Shown piece by piece: positions 29,585 to 38,311 of a DNA stretch of 64,000 nucleotides (positions within the stretch are counted from its first letter, which is position 1; each line of letters opens with the position of its first letter). The stretch lies in assembly GCF_030811455.1 (NCBI RefSeq), contig NZ_JAUSQU010000001.1, positions 1 to 64,000 on the forward strand. Reading direction: 5' to 3'. Made by a program: the position numbers and the translations under genes. This stretch comes from Streptosporangium lutulentum (lineage in GTDB: Bacteria > Actinomycetota > Actinomycetes > Streptosporangiales > Streptosporangiaceae). The notes beneath the pieces are model-generated. The model searched no databases and was not told the DNA's origin. It saw only the letters and a list, made by a program, of their open reading frames with translations.

Positions 29585-29802
29585 GGCCGATCTCCGTCGT
29601 GGTGGCCTCGATCCTGGCCCTGGTCCTCGTCGTGGCTCTGGCCGCGGCTCTGGTTCTGGCATCGGTCCTGGCCCTGGTCCTGCTCCTGGCTCTGGTCCTG
29701 ACCGTGCTCCTGGTTCTGGTCCTGGTCCTGGCCGTGGTCGTGACCCTGGTCCTCGTCCTGGTGCTGATCTTCGCCTGGTCCCGGCGCCGATCCCGGTCCT
29801 GA
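29581..29802 (+). CDS. Small Val/Leu-rich membrane protein coupled to ftsH
   Basis: 73 residues from ATG 29581, which overlaps the ftsH stop as ATGA. Residues 5-65 are almost entirely Val, Leu and Ala (for example [20 protein letters not shown]), ending in [10 protein letters not shown]. This would span the membrane two or three times with a positive cytoplasmic tail. The DNA is a degenerate repeat of CTGGTCCTG-like words, so it might be slippage-derived low-complexity sequence. Coupling to ftsH argues for translation; the role, perhaps as an FtsH partner, is speculation. Confidence 0.45.
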
Positions 29803-29841
29803 TCCGCCCCCGGTCCCTGAGCGGCCGGAGTGACTCACCGC

Positions 29842-30026
29842 GCTTCCGCCGGTGAATCGCCGGACGGTCGGCCACCGGGCTTCCGCCGGTGAATCGCCGG
29901 ACGGCCGGCCACCGGGCTTCCGCCGGTGAGCCGCCGGACGGTCGGCCACCGGGCTTCCGCCGGTGAATCGCCGGACGGTCGGCCACCGGGCTTCCGCCGG
30001 TGAATCGCCGGACGGCCGACCACCGG
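29842..30026. repeat. Five tandem 37-bp repeats
   Basis: Five contiguous near-identical copies (starts 29842, 29879, 29916, 29953, 29990) of a unit beginning GCTTCCGCCGGTGAATCGCC. Only a few bases vary. Each junction forms a hairpin CACCGG-GCTTCCG-CCGGTG. Copies touch with no spacers, so it is not a CRISPR array. It ends 11 bases before the -10 of maf. Confidence 0.9.
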
Positions 30027-30037
30027 GACAGAGCCGC

Positions 30038-30054
30038 TAGGCTCGATCGACATG
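30038..30054 (+). promoter_or_regulatory. Leaderless promoter -10 of maf
   Basis: TAGGCT at 30038-30043, eight bases before the ATG at 30052, with no ribosome-binding site: a typical actinobacterial leaderless arrangement. Confidence 0.5.
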
Positions 30055-30648
30055 ACCCAGATCGTTCTCGCCTCCGCCTCGCCTGCCCGCCTCTCCCTGC
30101 TCCGCAGCGCCGGCCTCGATCCAAAGGTGATCGTCAGCGGCGTGGACGAGGACGCCGTCACCGCAGACAGCCCGGCTGAGCTCTGCCTCACCCTGGCCCG
30201 CGCGAAGGCCGCCGTGGTGGCGCGAGAGCTGAACGACGGCCTGGTCATCGGGTGCGACTCGATGCTGGAGCTCGACGGCCAGGCCTACGGCAAGCCGGAT
30301 TCACCCGAGGAGGCCGTCGCCCGCTGGCAGAGCATGCGTGGCCGCGAGGGCCGCCTGCTCACCGGCCACTGCGTGATAGACGCCGCCAGTGGCAGGGAGG
30401 TCTTCGAGGTGGGCGCCACGGTCATCCGTTTCGGCACCCCCACCGACGCCGAGATCGCCGCCTACGTCGCCACCGGCGAGCCTCTCCGCGTCGCCGGCGC
30501 CTTCACCCTGGACGGCTTCGGCGGCTGGTTCGTCGACGGCATCGACGGCGACCACGGCAACGTCCTGGGCATCTCACTGCCCCTTCTCCGCCGCCTCTTC
30601 GCCGCCCTCGGCGTCGCCTCCGTCCCGTCCTTCTGGCGACGCGCCTGA
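30052..30648 (+). CDS. maf: Maf-family nucleoside triphosphate pyrophosphatase
   Basis: 198 residues from ATG 30052. Family signatures are intact: [12 protein letters not shown] at the N-terminus, [16 protein letters not shown] with the catalytic acidic residue, and [19 protein letters not shown] followed by [18 protein letters not shown]. Maf proteins hydrolyse non-canonical or modified nucleoside triphosphates (dTTP/UTP or m7GTP classes) and affect division. This one has the standard length. In actinomycetes maf often sits near acyl-CoA carboxylase genes; here it stands alone behind a repeat array. Confidence 0.92.
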   Translation: MTQIVLASASPARLSLLRSAGLDPKVIVSGVDEDAVTADSPAELCLTLARAKAAVVARELNDGLVIGCDSMLELDGQAYGKPDSPEEAVARWQSMRGREGRLLTGHCVIDAASGREVFEVGATVIRFGTPTDAEIAAYVATGEPLRVAGAFTLDGFGGWFVDGIDGDHGNVLGISLPLLRRLFAALGVASVPSFWRRA

Positions 30649-30935
30649 TCCGCCTCCCCACCCCGCTTCGCGCTTCTCCGCGCCCGGCTCGCCGGGTCGG
30701 GCAGTCCGCAAGCCGCCACGCCTCTTCGCGCCTCTTCGCGTCTCTTCACGCTTCTCCGCGCGTTTTCGCGTGTTGTCGCTTGAGTGGCGCCTCGTCTCGT
30801 CGCCGCGGCGCGTCGTCCGGCGATGCCCACCGGACGATCACTTGCCACTCGCCACTCGCCACTCGCGGGGAGAAGCGGGGGCCGGTGGTTTCCGAGTGGT
30901 CACTCGGGCTGCCTTGATCCCGATAATGTTCCGCC
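30649..30935. other. Spacer with short repeats
   Basis: Contains runs of CTTCGCG/CTTCTCCGCG-type words (about 30665-30775) and a triplicated CACTCGC word (about 30844-30868). No gene supported. A -10 (GATAAT, 30922-30927) ends nine bases before the EI24 gene start. Confidence 0.5.
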
Positions 30936-31685
30936 ATGGGTCATTTCCGCTCCTTTCTGGACGGCATCGGGTTTTTCTTCCAAGGGCTGCGCTGGGTCAC
31001 GCGACACCCCCGCTGGTGGCTGTTCGGGTTGATCCCGGCTCTGATCGTGTTCGTCCTCTACGCGACGGTCCTCTACCTCCTCGGCACGAACGCGCTCGCC
31101 ATCGCCGACTGGGCGACGCCGTTCGCCGACGGGTGGGGTGAGGGGGCGCAGACGGCCCTTCATGCCCTGTTCGGGTTGGTGATCTTCGGTGCCGGAGTGG
31201 TCCTGTTCGTGGTGACCTTCACCGCGACGACCCTGATCCTGGGCGAGCCCTTCTACGAGAAGCTCTCCGAGAAGGTCGAGGAGACCCACGGCGATGTGCC
31301 GACCGGGCACGAGCTTCCGCTCTGGAAGTCGATCCCCAGGTCCATCAAGGACAGCCTGGTCACCCTCGGCTACGTGCTGCTGTTCACGATTCCGCTGTTC
31401 TTCCTGGGATTCGTGCCGGTGATCGGGCAGACGGTGGTGCCGGTTCTGGGCGCACTGATCTCGGGTTTCTTCCTCACGGTCGAGCTCACCACGCTTGCCA
31501 TGGAGCGCAGGGGCATAGCCCGCAAGGGTCGTTTCGTTCTGCTCCGGGGCAACAAGGCTCCGGCACTCGGCTTCGGGGTCCTCCTCTTCCTGCTCTTTCT
31601 CATTCCGCTGGTCGCGGTGGTCGCGATGCCCGCCGCCGTAGCGGGCGCGGCCATCATGGTCCGGACGCGGCTGTCGCCTGCCTGA
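30936..31685 (+). CDS. EI24/CysZ-like membrane protein
   Basis: 249 residues from ATG 30936; GATAAT eight bases upstream and no ribosome-binding site suggest a leaderless message. FLDGIGFFFQGLRWVTRHP at the N-terminus, a Tyr-rich TM1 and the LILGEPFYEKLSEKVEE segment between membrane spans are hallmarks of the EI24 (PF07264) family. About four to five membrane segments are visible. CysZ members import sulfate in proteobacteria; actinobacterial EI24 proteins are uncharacterised, so no substrate is assigned. Confidence 0.85.
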   Translation: MGHFRSFLDGIGFFFQGLRWVTRHPRWWLFGLIPALIVFVLYATVLYLLGTNALAIADWATPFADGWGEGAQTALHALFGLVIFGAGVVLFVVTFTATTLILGEPFYEKLSEKVEETHGDVPTGHELPLWKSIPRSIKDSLVTLGYVLLFTIPLFFLGFVPVIGQTVVPVLGALISGFFLTVELTTLAMERRGIARKGRFVLLRGNKAPALGFGVLLFLLFLIPLVAVVAMPAAVAGAAIMVRTRLSPA

Positions 31686-31911
31686 GGCTTCCGCGGGAGG
31701 TCGCACGCGCCGCCGCGGCCACCGGTCAGCCCAGACGATCATTCAGGGCGAGGGACTTCGGTGGGGGCCGAGGTGCTCCGGGCGGTCACCGTCCGTTCTC
31801 GATGGGGCGTCTTCGGTCGCGGACGATTCGGGCTGTGGACAGTCCGGTGTCTCTCCACAGAACGCGGCTCGGCAGGCAGATGGGCCGGGGGATCCCGCGA
31901 AGCTCTCGGAC

Positions 31912-33030
31912 ATGACAACCGACAACCAGACCTCTCCCGGCCGGCCCGCCTCACAGCCGCGCCTGCTGCTCGGCTCCACGGAGGAGATCCTCGGTGCCGT
32001 GCCCTACCTCCTGGGATTCCACCCCGCCGACAGTCTGATCGTGATCGGGCTGGAGGGGGAGCCTCCCCGGGGCCGGCTGCACATCACCGTCCGGTGGGAC
32101 CTGCCGCTGGCGGCCCCGGGCCTCGGCCAGATCATCCCGTTGTTCCGCAACGAGGGGATCACCCAGGTCGTTGTCATCGGCTACGGCTCCGGCCCGCTGG
32201 TGACCCCGGCCGCCGACATGGCCGTCGCGCTGTTCCGCCAGAGCGACCTCACACTCGTCGACGCCCTTCGCGTGGAAGACGGTCGCTACTGGTCCTACAT
32301 CTGCTCACGGGCCGGCTGCTGTTCCGGCGACGGCACTCCGTACGAGCGAGGAGCCAACGCGATCGCCGCCCAGGCCGTCGTGCACGGGCTGGTCGCCCTG
32401 CCGGACCGGGAGACCCTGGAGCACTCGATCGACCCCGTCGGCGGGCCCGAACGGGCGGCCGTGCGCGAGGTCACCCTCCGCGTCACGGAAGAGCTGCACG
32501 GCAGACTCACCAGACGTGAGGACGACGAGGGATTCGCGGCGGAGTTCGTCGCGGACGGGATGGCCAGGGTTCGCGAGGCGATCGGCATATACGCCTCGGG
32601 CGGGCGGCTGGAGGACGAGCAGGTGGCCAGGCTGGGGCTGGACCTGGCGGTGATCCGAATCCGTGACGAGGCATGGGCGCTGATCACGGACGATACCCAC
32701 GACGTCCACCTCAGGCTGTGGCAGGATCTCACCCGGCGGCTGGAGCCCAGGTTCGTTCCCCCCGCTGCCTCCCTGCTCGGGATGGCCGCCTGGCGCCAGG
32801 GCGACGCCGCGCTGGCGGGTATCGCCCTCACCCGGGCATGCGAGATAGACCCTGGTTACTCGATGGCGAACCTGCTCATCCACGCGCTGCGTCACCTGCT
32901 CCCGCCGCACGTTCTCCGGGAGAGGATGCCCAGCCCGGAGGAGCTGGACCAGGAGATGGGCAGTCCCACGATGGCCTGGCTCCTCCCGATGATCGCCTTA
33001 CTGGAGGAACCGACGATCATGGCCGGGTGA
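31912..33030 (+). CDS. DUF4192 domain protein
   Basis: 372 residues from ATG 31912. The DUF4192 opening is clear: LLGSTEEILGAVPYLLGFHPADSLIVIGL (about 19-47), then RLHITVRWDLP and VVVIGYGSG. RVEDGRYWSYIC and CCSGDGTPY follow (a Cys pair), and the C-terminus has AAWRQGDAALAGIALTRAC, a TPR-like helix pair. No signal peptide, so it is cytoplasmic. Function unknown; the family is widespread in actinobacteria. It ends four bases from the convergent gene at 33035. Confidence 0.85.
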   Translation: MTTDNQTSPGRPASQPRLLLGSTEEILGAVPYLLGFHPADSLIVIGLEGEPPRGRLHITVRWDLPLAAPGLGQIIPLFRNEGITQVVVIGYGSGPLVTPAADMAVALFRQSDLTLVDALRVEDGRYWSYICSRAGCCSGDGTPYERGANAIAAQAVVHGLVALPDRETLEHSIDPVGGPERAAVREVTLRVTEELHGRLTRREDDEGFAAEFVADGMARVREAIGIYASGGRLEDEQVARLGLDLAVIRIRDEAWALITDDTHDVHLRLWQDLTRRLEPRFVPPAASLLGMAAWRQGDAALAGIALTRACEIDPGYSMANLLIHALRHLLPPHVLRERMPSPEELDQEMGSPTMAWLLPMIALLEEPTIMAG

Positions 33031-33034
33031 CCGC

Positions 33035-33373
33035 TCAGCCTTCGGTGCGCTTCTGACGCTCGTTGTACGCGCGCATCCGAGGCGGGTAGCCGGTAAGTTG
33101 CACGTCATAGACAGGGAGGGCCAGATCGCGGGCCACTTTGCGGATCACCGCCGGTGAGCCGACCCGGCGCCGGGTCCACTCGCCGTCATCCGCGACCGCC
33201 ACCGCGGTGGTGTCCGTGGCGAAGGTCTCGGGCTCGACATAGAACTCAACGCCGCGACGTGACTTCGCGAAGGCGATGAGCGCCTCGATGTCAGCGTCGG
33301 TTGCAGGCCGGTCGAACTTGGCGATCTTCGGTCCGCGTAGACGCCTCAACCCATAACGGTCGCGCCATCTCAT
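33035..33373 (-). CDS. Conserved hypothetical protein, 112 aa
   Basis: ATG 33373 overlaps the stop of the gene upstream as ATGA. The protein opens MRWRDRYGLRRLRGPKIAKF and contains TDADIEALIAFAKSRRGVEF and DDGEWTRRRVG. I recall similar short actinomycete proteins, sometimes annotated without basis as oxidoreductases; no catalytic motif is visible. Small, basic, probably cytoplasmic. Function unknown. Confidence 0.6.
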   Translation of the reverse strand: MRWRDRYGLRRLRGPKIAKFDRPATDADIEALIAFAKSRRGVEFYVEPETFATDTTAVAVADDGEWTRRRVGSPAVIRKVARDLALPVYDVQLTGYPPRMRAYNERQKRTEG

Positions 33374-33651
33374 TCAATTACCTCCAGCGTGAAAACTCGG
33401 TCCTTCGGGGCCGGGAGGAGACGCCGAACGATCCCGGGCTTCTGAGTGGGTGGTGTGGCCGTAGCCGTCGGCTCGTTGGAGCAGTCGAACGTGACGGTGA
33501 TGAATACCGTGGACGGTGCCGTGCCGGGTGGTGACGGTGAAGCTGCCGGTGGGTCTTGCCACTCACCTGAAACGTCGTCAATCGAATGCACCTCCTTCAC
33601 GATGATCGACTCGAGCTGGTCAACGCGGGACATCAGTGCACGATGCGACAC
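33370..33651 (-). CDS. Hypothetical protein, 93 aa, coupled to the 33035 gene
   Basis: Translated from GTG 33651 (or ATG 33633). Short coiled-coil-like N-terminus (SRVDQLESIIVKEV), a Pro/Ser/Thr-rich middle and a C-terminal IVRRLLPAPKDRVFTLEVIE. The ATGA overlap with the next gene supports real translation. Family not recognised. Confidence 0.5.
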   Translation of the reverse strand: MSHRALMSRVDQLESIIVKEVHSIDDVSGEWQDPPAASPSPPGTAPSTVFITVTFDCSNEPTATATPPTQKPGIVRRLLPAPKDRVFTLEVIE

Positions 33652-33829
33652 CTCAAGTTCTTACCTTCGGGCCGGGATCGTTGATGTCTCCTTGTATACC
33701 TCTCGTACTCGCTCCGTGGCGGGAGCCAGGGATGACTCTCAGGGGCTTGTAGGGGTTTATCCGGATAGACCCGAACGACGCTGTCGACGAGCATTGAGAT
33801 CAAAGCGGCGACGAAAGGTTATCGGTCCC

Positions 33830-34459
33830 ATGGCAGGCACAGCGACACCAGCGGCGAGCTCGTGGCACGAGGGCGTGCCGACACCGGGCCGGCGCCCCGA
33901 ATACGCCGGGCTCCGAGTGAGCAACCAGGATCGGGAGCAGGTGGTCGGTCACGTCAAGACCGCCTACGCGGAGGGACGACTCGACAAGTTCGAGTTCGAC
34001 GACCGCCTGGAGCGGGCGATGACGGCCCGCGTCCACGGCGACCTCATGCCGATCATGCACGAGCTGTACGGCTCGCACCCGGCGCCCTCATACCCTCCGG
34101 CCATGAGCCGGACGGTAACCGGCCGTCACCTCGACGGGCGGGCGGGTGTGGGAGGGGAGCGTCTGGGCGCGGCGGCGGCGCACCTCCTACCGCTGACCGG
34201 TCTGCTCGCGATCGGCCCACTGATCATGATGCTCACCATGGGCAAGACCTCGCCCTACGTCCGCGCACAGGCGGTGGAGGCCCTGAACTTCCAGTTGACG
34301 ATGCTCGGAGCCACCATCCTGCTGGCGATCACGTTCGTGGGCGTGGTGCTGACGCCCGTGCTCTGGATCGGAGGCCTGGTGCTGTCCGTCGTCGGCGGTC
34401 TGGCAGCGCTGGGCGAGGGTGACTTCCGCTACCCGTTCACGGTGCGTCTGGTGAAGTAG
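33830..34459 (+). CDS. DUF1707/DUF4870 membrane protein
   Basis: 209 residues from ATG 33830. The N-terminal DUF1707 segment (LRVSNQDREQVVGHVKTAY, LDKFEFDDRLERAMTAR) is followed by a DUF4870 domain with membrane segments (LLPLTGLLAIGPLIMMLTMG; YVRAQAVEALNFQLTMLGA; ILLAITFVGVVLTPVLWIGG). The frame is open far upstream, but nothing there resembles the family. It is an uncharacterised membrane protein, probably involved in envelope or tip-growth functions as family members are; this is inference. The stop region is duplicated (see repeat at 34451). Confidence 0.75.
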   Translation: MAGTATPAASSWHEGVPTPGRRPEYAGLRVSNQDREQVVGHVKTAYAEGRLDKFEFDDRLERAMTARVHGDLMPIMHELYGSHPAPSYPPAMSRTVTGRHLDGRAGVGGERLGAAAAHLLPLTGLLAIGPLIMMLTMGKTSPYVRAQAVEALNFQLTMLGATILLAITFVGVVLTPVLWIGGLVLSVVGGLAALGEGDFRYPFTVRLVK

Positions 34460-34486
34460 ACAAGGCGCGTGAAGTAGACAAGGCAC
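34451..34486 (+). repeat. 18-bp tandem duplication at a stop codon
   Basis: GTGAAGTAGACAAGGCGC is repeated immediately with one base changed (…GGCAC); the first copy contains the TAG that ends the DUF1707 gene. Confidence 0.7.
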
Positions 34487-34551
34487 GGCCGGGGTTCGCG
34501 GGGGCCGGATCACGTGCGCGCGTACCTCCGCGTCCGGTGTGGCAGGTTGGG

Positions 34552-35982
34552 TCAGGCGCCAAGGACCTCGTACTTGACCTGCATCGTTCCGGCGCCGACG
34601 TCGCCGATGGCGGCGAAGGCGGCCTCGGACAGGTCAAGGCAGCGTCCGCCGACATACGGGCCGCGGTCGTTGATGCGGACCGTAACCGACTTGTCGTTGT
34701 GGAGGTTGGTCACCCGGACCTCGCTGCCCATCGGCAGGCTTTTGTGCGCCGCGGTCATCGCACTGGGGTCGAAGGGTTCGCCACTCGCCGTCATCTGCCC
34801 CTCCGCGTAGAAGGAGGCGCCGCAGGTTCCGGTCGAGAGCACGTGGGTCTTCGCCCTGGGAGAGGTCTTGGCCGTGTCCTTGCGGGAGGTTCCGGGAGAG
34901 TCGGATCTGTTGCCCTTGGGCGTTTTCTTCGATCCGAAGGAGTCGGACTTCGAGCCTTGGGATGTGCCCTTCGTCTTCGGTCCGAAGGAGTCGGACCTTG
35001 AGCCTTGGGATGTGCCCTTCCCCTTCGGTCCGAAGGAGTCGGACTTCGAAGCTTGGGATGTGCCCTTCCCCTTGGGCGTGGTGGGGTCGTCCGACGACGG
35101 AGTGGTGGTTTCCGGGCTGGTGGGGCCTTCCGACGGTGCAGTGGTTTCCGGGGCGGTGGGGTCGCCTGACGGTGAGGTGGTGGGGTCGTCTGACGGCGGG
35201 GCGGTGGGGTCGTCTGACGGTGAGGTGGTGGGGTCGTCTGACGGCGGGGCGGTGGGGTCGCCTGATGGCGAGGTGGTGGGGTCGTCTGACGGTGAGGTGG
35301 TGGGGTCGCCTGATGGCGGTGTTGTGGGGTCGTCTGATGGTGAGGTGGTGGGGTCGTCTGATGGCGGTGTTGTGGGGTCGTCTGACGGTGAGGTGGTGGG
35401 GTCGTCTGACGGCGGAGTGGCGGGGTCGTCCGACGGTGTTGTGGGGTCGTCCGACGGTGTTGTGGTGGAGTCGTCAGGCGGAGCGGTGGTGTCCGAGGTG
35501 GTTGGATCGTCCGACGGTGTGGTGGTCTCTGACGCGGTGGCGCTCGCCTCGGTCGTGGGCTGAGGCTGGGGTGTGACCTCAAGAACGGGCTCGGTTGCCT
35601 CGGCGTCGGCCGTCTCGTTCTCGGAGGGAACGGAGTCACCGGCGGCCTGGTCGTCGAGCGGCTGAGCGCCGGCGTAAGCGGCTGCCGCGGCCGTCCGCGA
35701 GAGGCCGTCTCCGCTTGAGAATATTCCGACGATGACCGAGGCCACGGTCAGCGCGGTGAAAACGGCGATCAACGCGATCAGGTATCGCTTGCTCAGCGTC
35801 GGTTTCTTCGAGGCGGACGCGTCGGGAGAGGGGGAGCGGAGGTGTCGGCCCAAGGTAAACCACGATCCAAAATCCGAGGGAAGGCGTGGGAGGGTCGCGC
35901 GTGGCGGGGGAGAAAGGGGAGCCACGCCGACCGGTCCCACTGACGGAGCGTGGGGACTGTCCGTCAGAATGTGGTTGACCAT
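34552..35982 (-). CDS. RlpA-like double-psi beta-barrel protein with long repeat linker
   Basis: 476 residues from ATG 35982 (a TTG at 35991 is possible). The cytoplasmic N-terminus (about 65 residues) is followed by a signal anchor (YLIALIAVFTALTVASVIVG). A linker of more than 200 residues carries PSDDPTTP/PSGDPTTS repeats, then three KGTSQGSKSDSFGPK-type units of 16 residues. The C-terminal about 95 residues form an RlpA-like barrel (GTCGASFYAEGQMTASGEPF; RVTNLHNDKSVTVRINDRGP; CLDLSEAAFAAIG), with the conserved Asp of the RINDRGP motif. Such domains act on or bind peptidoglycan. The linker could span the wall and place the domain at its outer face. Confidence 0.85.
   Translation of the reverse strand: MVNHILTDSPHAPSVGPVGVAPLSPPPRATLPRLPSDFGSWFTLGRHLRSPSPDASASKKPTLSKRYLIALIAVFTALTVASVIVGIFSSGDGLSRTAAAAAYAGAQPLDDQAAGDSVPSENETADAEATEPVLEVTPQPQPTTEASATASETTTPSDDPTTSDTTAPPDDSTTTPSDDPTTPSDDPATPPSDDPTTSPSDDPTTPPSDDPTTSPSDDPTTPPSGDPTTSPSDDPTTSPSGDPTAPPSDDPTTSPSDDPTAPPSDDPTTSPSGDPTAPETTAPSEGPTSPETTTPSSDDPTTPKGKGTSQASKSDSFGPKGKGTSQGSRSDSFGPKTKGTSQGSKSDSFGSKKTPKGNRSDSPGTSRKDTAKTSPRAKTHVLSTGTCGASFYAEGQMTASGEPFDPSAMTAAHKSLPMGSEVRVTNLHNDKSVTVRINDRGPYVGGRCLDLSEAAFAAIGDVGAGTMQVKYEVLGA
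34924..35480. repeat. Coding tandem repeats in the RlpA-like gene
   Basis: Two blocks: 48-bp units (16 codons) at about 34924-35070, and 27-30-bp units encoding PSDDPTT at about 35090-35470. Lengths are multiples of three, so copy-number change would keep the frame. Confidence 0.8.
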
Positions 35983-36309
35983 ATGCGACAAACAGGTGGT
36001 AAAGGTACGTTAATGTCGTAAAGAGAAGCCATGTTTTGGCAAAGAAATCGTTGGTCAACGAGCGACGAAGCGTGCTGTCCCCAAAACGCCGGTCACGTGA
36101 AGGACCGCGCAAGGTGTCCAAAACGCCGGTCAAGAAGGGACCCACGCGTGGAGTCCCGAAGCGCTGGCCAAAGAGGGATCCACGCGTGGAGTTCGTGGTG
36201 CCGGTCAAAAAGAGAACCGCGCATGGAGTCCGTGGCGCCGGCCAAGAAGGGACCCGCGCATGGAGTCCGCGGCGCCGGTCAAGGGGTGTGCGCCTCTTCG
36301 AAACGCCGG
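35983..36309. other. Spacer between rlpA-like gene and ligB
   Basis: Filled mainly by the degenerate 37-bp repeats; the left 100 bases should hold the promoter of the RlpA-like gene. Open frames on the plus strand follow the repeat periodicity and show no recognisable protein. Confidence 0.5.
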
Positions 36310-36312
36310 TCA
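36088..36312. repeat. Degenerate 37-bp repeats between rlpA-like gene and ligB
   Basis: About seven imperfect copies containing GCCGGTCAAGAAGGGACCC, starting near 36088, 36125, 36163, 36200, 36237, 36274 and 36305 (period 37-38, last interval 31). The sequence is unrelated to the 37-bp array at 29842. It fills almost all of the spacer and touches the ligB stop. Confidence 0.75.
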
Positions 36313-37836
36313 GAGCAGAAGTGCGCGCACCATCTCGACGGTGTCGGCCTGATCCGCGTTCTTGTCCGGGCGGTAACGGATGACCCTGGCGAAACGCAGT
36401 GCCATGCCGCCGGGATAGCGGCTGGACTGCTGGACCCCGTCGAAGGCGATCTCAACGACGAGCTCGGGGCGGACGGCGACCGTCCAGCCGTCGGTGGGGC
36501 CCTCGGCGAGCCCGAGGAAGCGTTCGGTCTGCCAGGCCAGCAGTTCGTCGGTCAAACCCTTGAAGGTCTTGCCAAGCATGACGAAGCCGCCGGTGGCCGG
36601 ATCCCGGGCGCCCAGGTGCAGGTTGGAGAGTTTTCCCTCCCGGCGGCCGTGGCCCCATTCCGCGGCCAGGACGACCAGGTCGAGCGTGTGCCGGGGCTTC
36701 ACCTTGATCCAGCCCGCTCCACGGCGGCCGGCGGCGTAGGGGGTCTGCAGGGACTTGACCACCACACCCTCGTGGCCGCTCCTGATCGCGTCCTTGAAGA
36801 ACGCCTCGCCCGCCGTGACGTCGTCGGTGACCATCCGGGGGATCACCAGCTCCGCGGGCACGGCCCCGGTCAGGGCCACGTGACGAACCTCGCCCGGCAG
36901 GTCGAGCAGATCCGCGCCGTCCACCCGCAACGCGTCGAAGAAGAACACGCTCAGCGGGACCTTGCCCCGTACGGTTGACACGTCGATGCGGCTGGACACG
37001 CGGCCGGAGGTGACCTGGAAGGGCTCGGGGCGCCCGTCCGGACGCAGCGCGATGACCTCGCCGTCAAGGACGAGATCCCGGGAGGGCAGGGCGCCGACCG
37101 CCTCGACCAGCTCGGGCACCTGTGCGGTGATGTCGTCGAGGGTCCGGGTGAAGACGGACACCTCGTCGCCGGAGCGGTGGGCCTGGACGCGGACGCCGTC
37201 GAGCTTCCACTCGATCGCGACCGGCCCGCCGAGCTTGCTCAGCGCGGCGGGGATGGAGGTGGTGCTCTGCGCCAGCATCGGCGACACCGGACGGCCGACC
37301 TCCAGGTGGAAGGCATGCAGCGCCGCGATCCCGTCGCTCAGGGCGGCGGCGCCGACAGCGGGCAGCCAGCCGCGGAGGGTCAGCGCTCGCCGGACCTCGG
37401 CGGAGGGAAGTCCGGCGGCCTTCGCGATGGCTTCGATCATCACGCCGTCCAGCGCTCCCTGTCGCAGCTCGCCGCGGAGCAGCCGGGACAGGAACATCTG
37501 CTCCTGGCGGGTCAGGGCGCCGAACAGCTCGACGATCAGGGCCCTTCGCGCGGTCTGGGAGCCCGGACCGGCCTGGGCCTTGATACGGCTCAGGAGGTCG
37601 TTGACCTGACGCAGGGTGGCGGTAGCCGCCAGCCGGGGCTCAGGCGGATCCTGCAGGCCGGCCAAACCCACGCCGATGTTGCGCTGCGGCAGCTCGCCGG
37701 AGAGGTAGGCGATGGCGATCTCCGCCTCGTCCGGCTCGATCCGGCCGAGCAGCTCCGCGAGGTGGGTGATCTTCGCCAGCCGGGCGGAGCTGGCGGCCAC
37801 GGCCGCCGAGGTGCGCGCAAGGTCGATCAACAACAC
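36310..37836 (-). CDS. ligB: ATP-dependent DNA ligase LigB
   Basis: 508 residues from GTG 37836 ([20 protein letters not shown]), close in length and start to mycobacterial LigB; the open frame to 37887 has no support. The N-terminal DNA-binding domain (to about 180) precedes the nucleotidyltransferase motif I EWKLDGVR with catalytic Lys near residue 211. Later motifs include [17 protein letters not shown] and GWIKVKP; the OB-fold C-terminus reads [20 protein letters not shown]. It seals nicks using ATP and is accessory to LigA in actinobacteria, probably in repair. TAAGCT seven bases before GTG suggests a leaderless transcript. Confidence 0.92.
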   Translation of the reverse strand: MLLIDLARTSAAVAASSARLAKITHLAELLGRIEPDEAEIAIAYLSGELPQRNIGVGLAGLQDPPEPRLAATATLRQVNDLLSRIKAQAGPGSQTARRALIVELFGALTRQEQMFLSRLLRGELRQGALDGVMIEAIAKAAGLPSAEVRRALTLRGWLPAVGAAALSDGIAALHAFHLEVGRPVSPMLAQSTTSIPAALSKLGGPVAIEWKLDGVRVQAHRSGDEVSVFTRTLDDITAQVPELVEAVGALPSRDLVLDGEVIALRPDGRPEPFQVTSGRVSSRIDVSTVRGKVPLSVFFFDALRVDGADLLDLPGEVRHVALTGAVPAELVIPRMVTDDVTAGEAFFKDAIRSGHEGVVVKSLQTPYAAGRRGAGWIKVKPRHTLDLVVLAAEWGHGRREGKLSNLHLGARDPATGGFVMLGKTFKGLTDELLAWQTERFLGLAEGPTDGWTVAVRPELVVEIAFDGVQQSSRYPGGMALRFARVIRYRPDKNADQADTVEMVRALLL

Positions 37837-37849
37837 AAGGGCCAGCTTA
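37834..37849 (-). promoter_or_regulatory. Leaderless -10 element of ligB
   Basis: TAAGCT on the minus strand (37849-37844), seven bases before the GTG start; no ribosome-binding site. Confidence 0.45.
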
Positions 37850-38311
37850 GGCGCTACCGAGCTGAGGGCCGATGCTCCGGTATTCATCCCGTAGAGGGAT
37901 CAAGGATGGCGTTTTGAAAAAACCAGCATCCTTCGGGGCAATCCAGGCTTCGTGCGGCAGGCGGCCACCGTGGGGGTCCGTATTCGGTTCGAGCGGGTGA
38001 GCCACGGCGGAAGCCGTGCGGCGAGCGGGCCGCGGTGGAATCGGGGTTCGGCTTGAACGGGGGCCACGGTGGAGGCGGTGGTCCGTATGACAGGCGGGCC
38101 GCGGTGGACGTGGGTGTTCGGTTCGAGCGGGGGCCCTGGTCGAAGCGGTGGTCCGTACGACATGGCGGGTCACCGCGGACGTGGATGTCCGGCTTGACCA
38201 AGCGGGTCACGGTGGCGGCCCGTGGGGCGCACGCTGAACGGGTCACCGCGTACGTCGAGTGGGCCGCCCCGTGAAGGAGAGGCGGCCCACTCGCTGAAAT
38301 CCGTCGGACCG
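37837..38311. other. Spacer between ligB and FKBP gene
   Basis: Contains the ligB promoter and the degenerate ~70-bp repeats. Frames on both strands mirror the repeats and show no known domain, so no gene is called. Confidence 0.5.
38027..38230. repeat. Degenerate ~70-bp repeats between ligB and FKBP gene
   Basis: Units beginning GGGCCGCGGTGG / GGGTCACCGCGG start near 38027, 38096 and 38167 (intervals 69 and 71) and share TTCGGCTTGAACGGGGGCC- and GGCGGTGGTCCGTA-like words. Partial copies flank them. Confidence 0.65.

Noticed and set aside
29842-30026. CRISPR array
   Set aside because: The 37-bp units are directly adjacent without unique spacers, and no cas genes are near.
33446-33829. N-terminal extension of the DUF1707/DUF4870 gene
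   Set aside because: The extension is antisense to the 93-aa gene and does not resemble the family; the start at 33830 gives a normal DUF1707 N-terminus.
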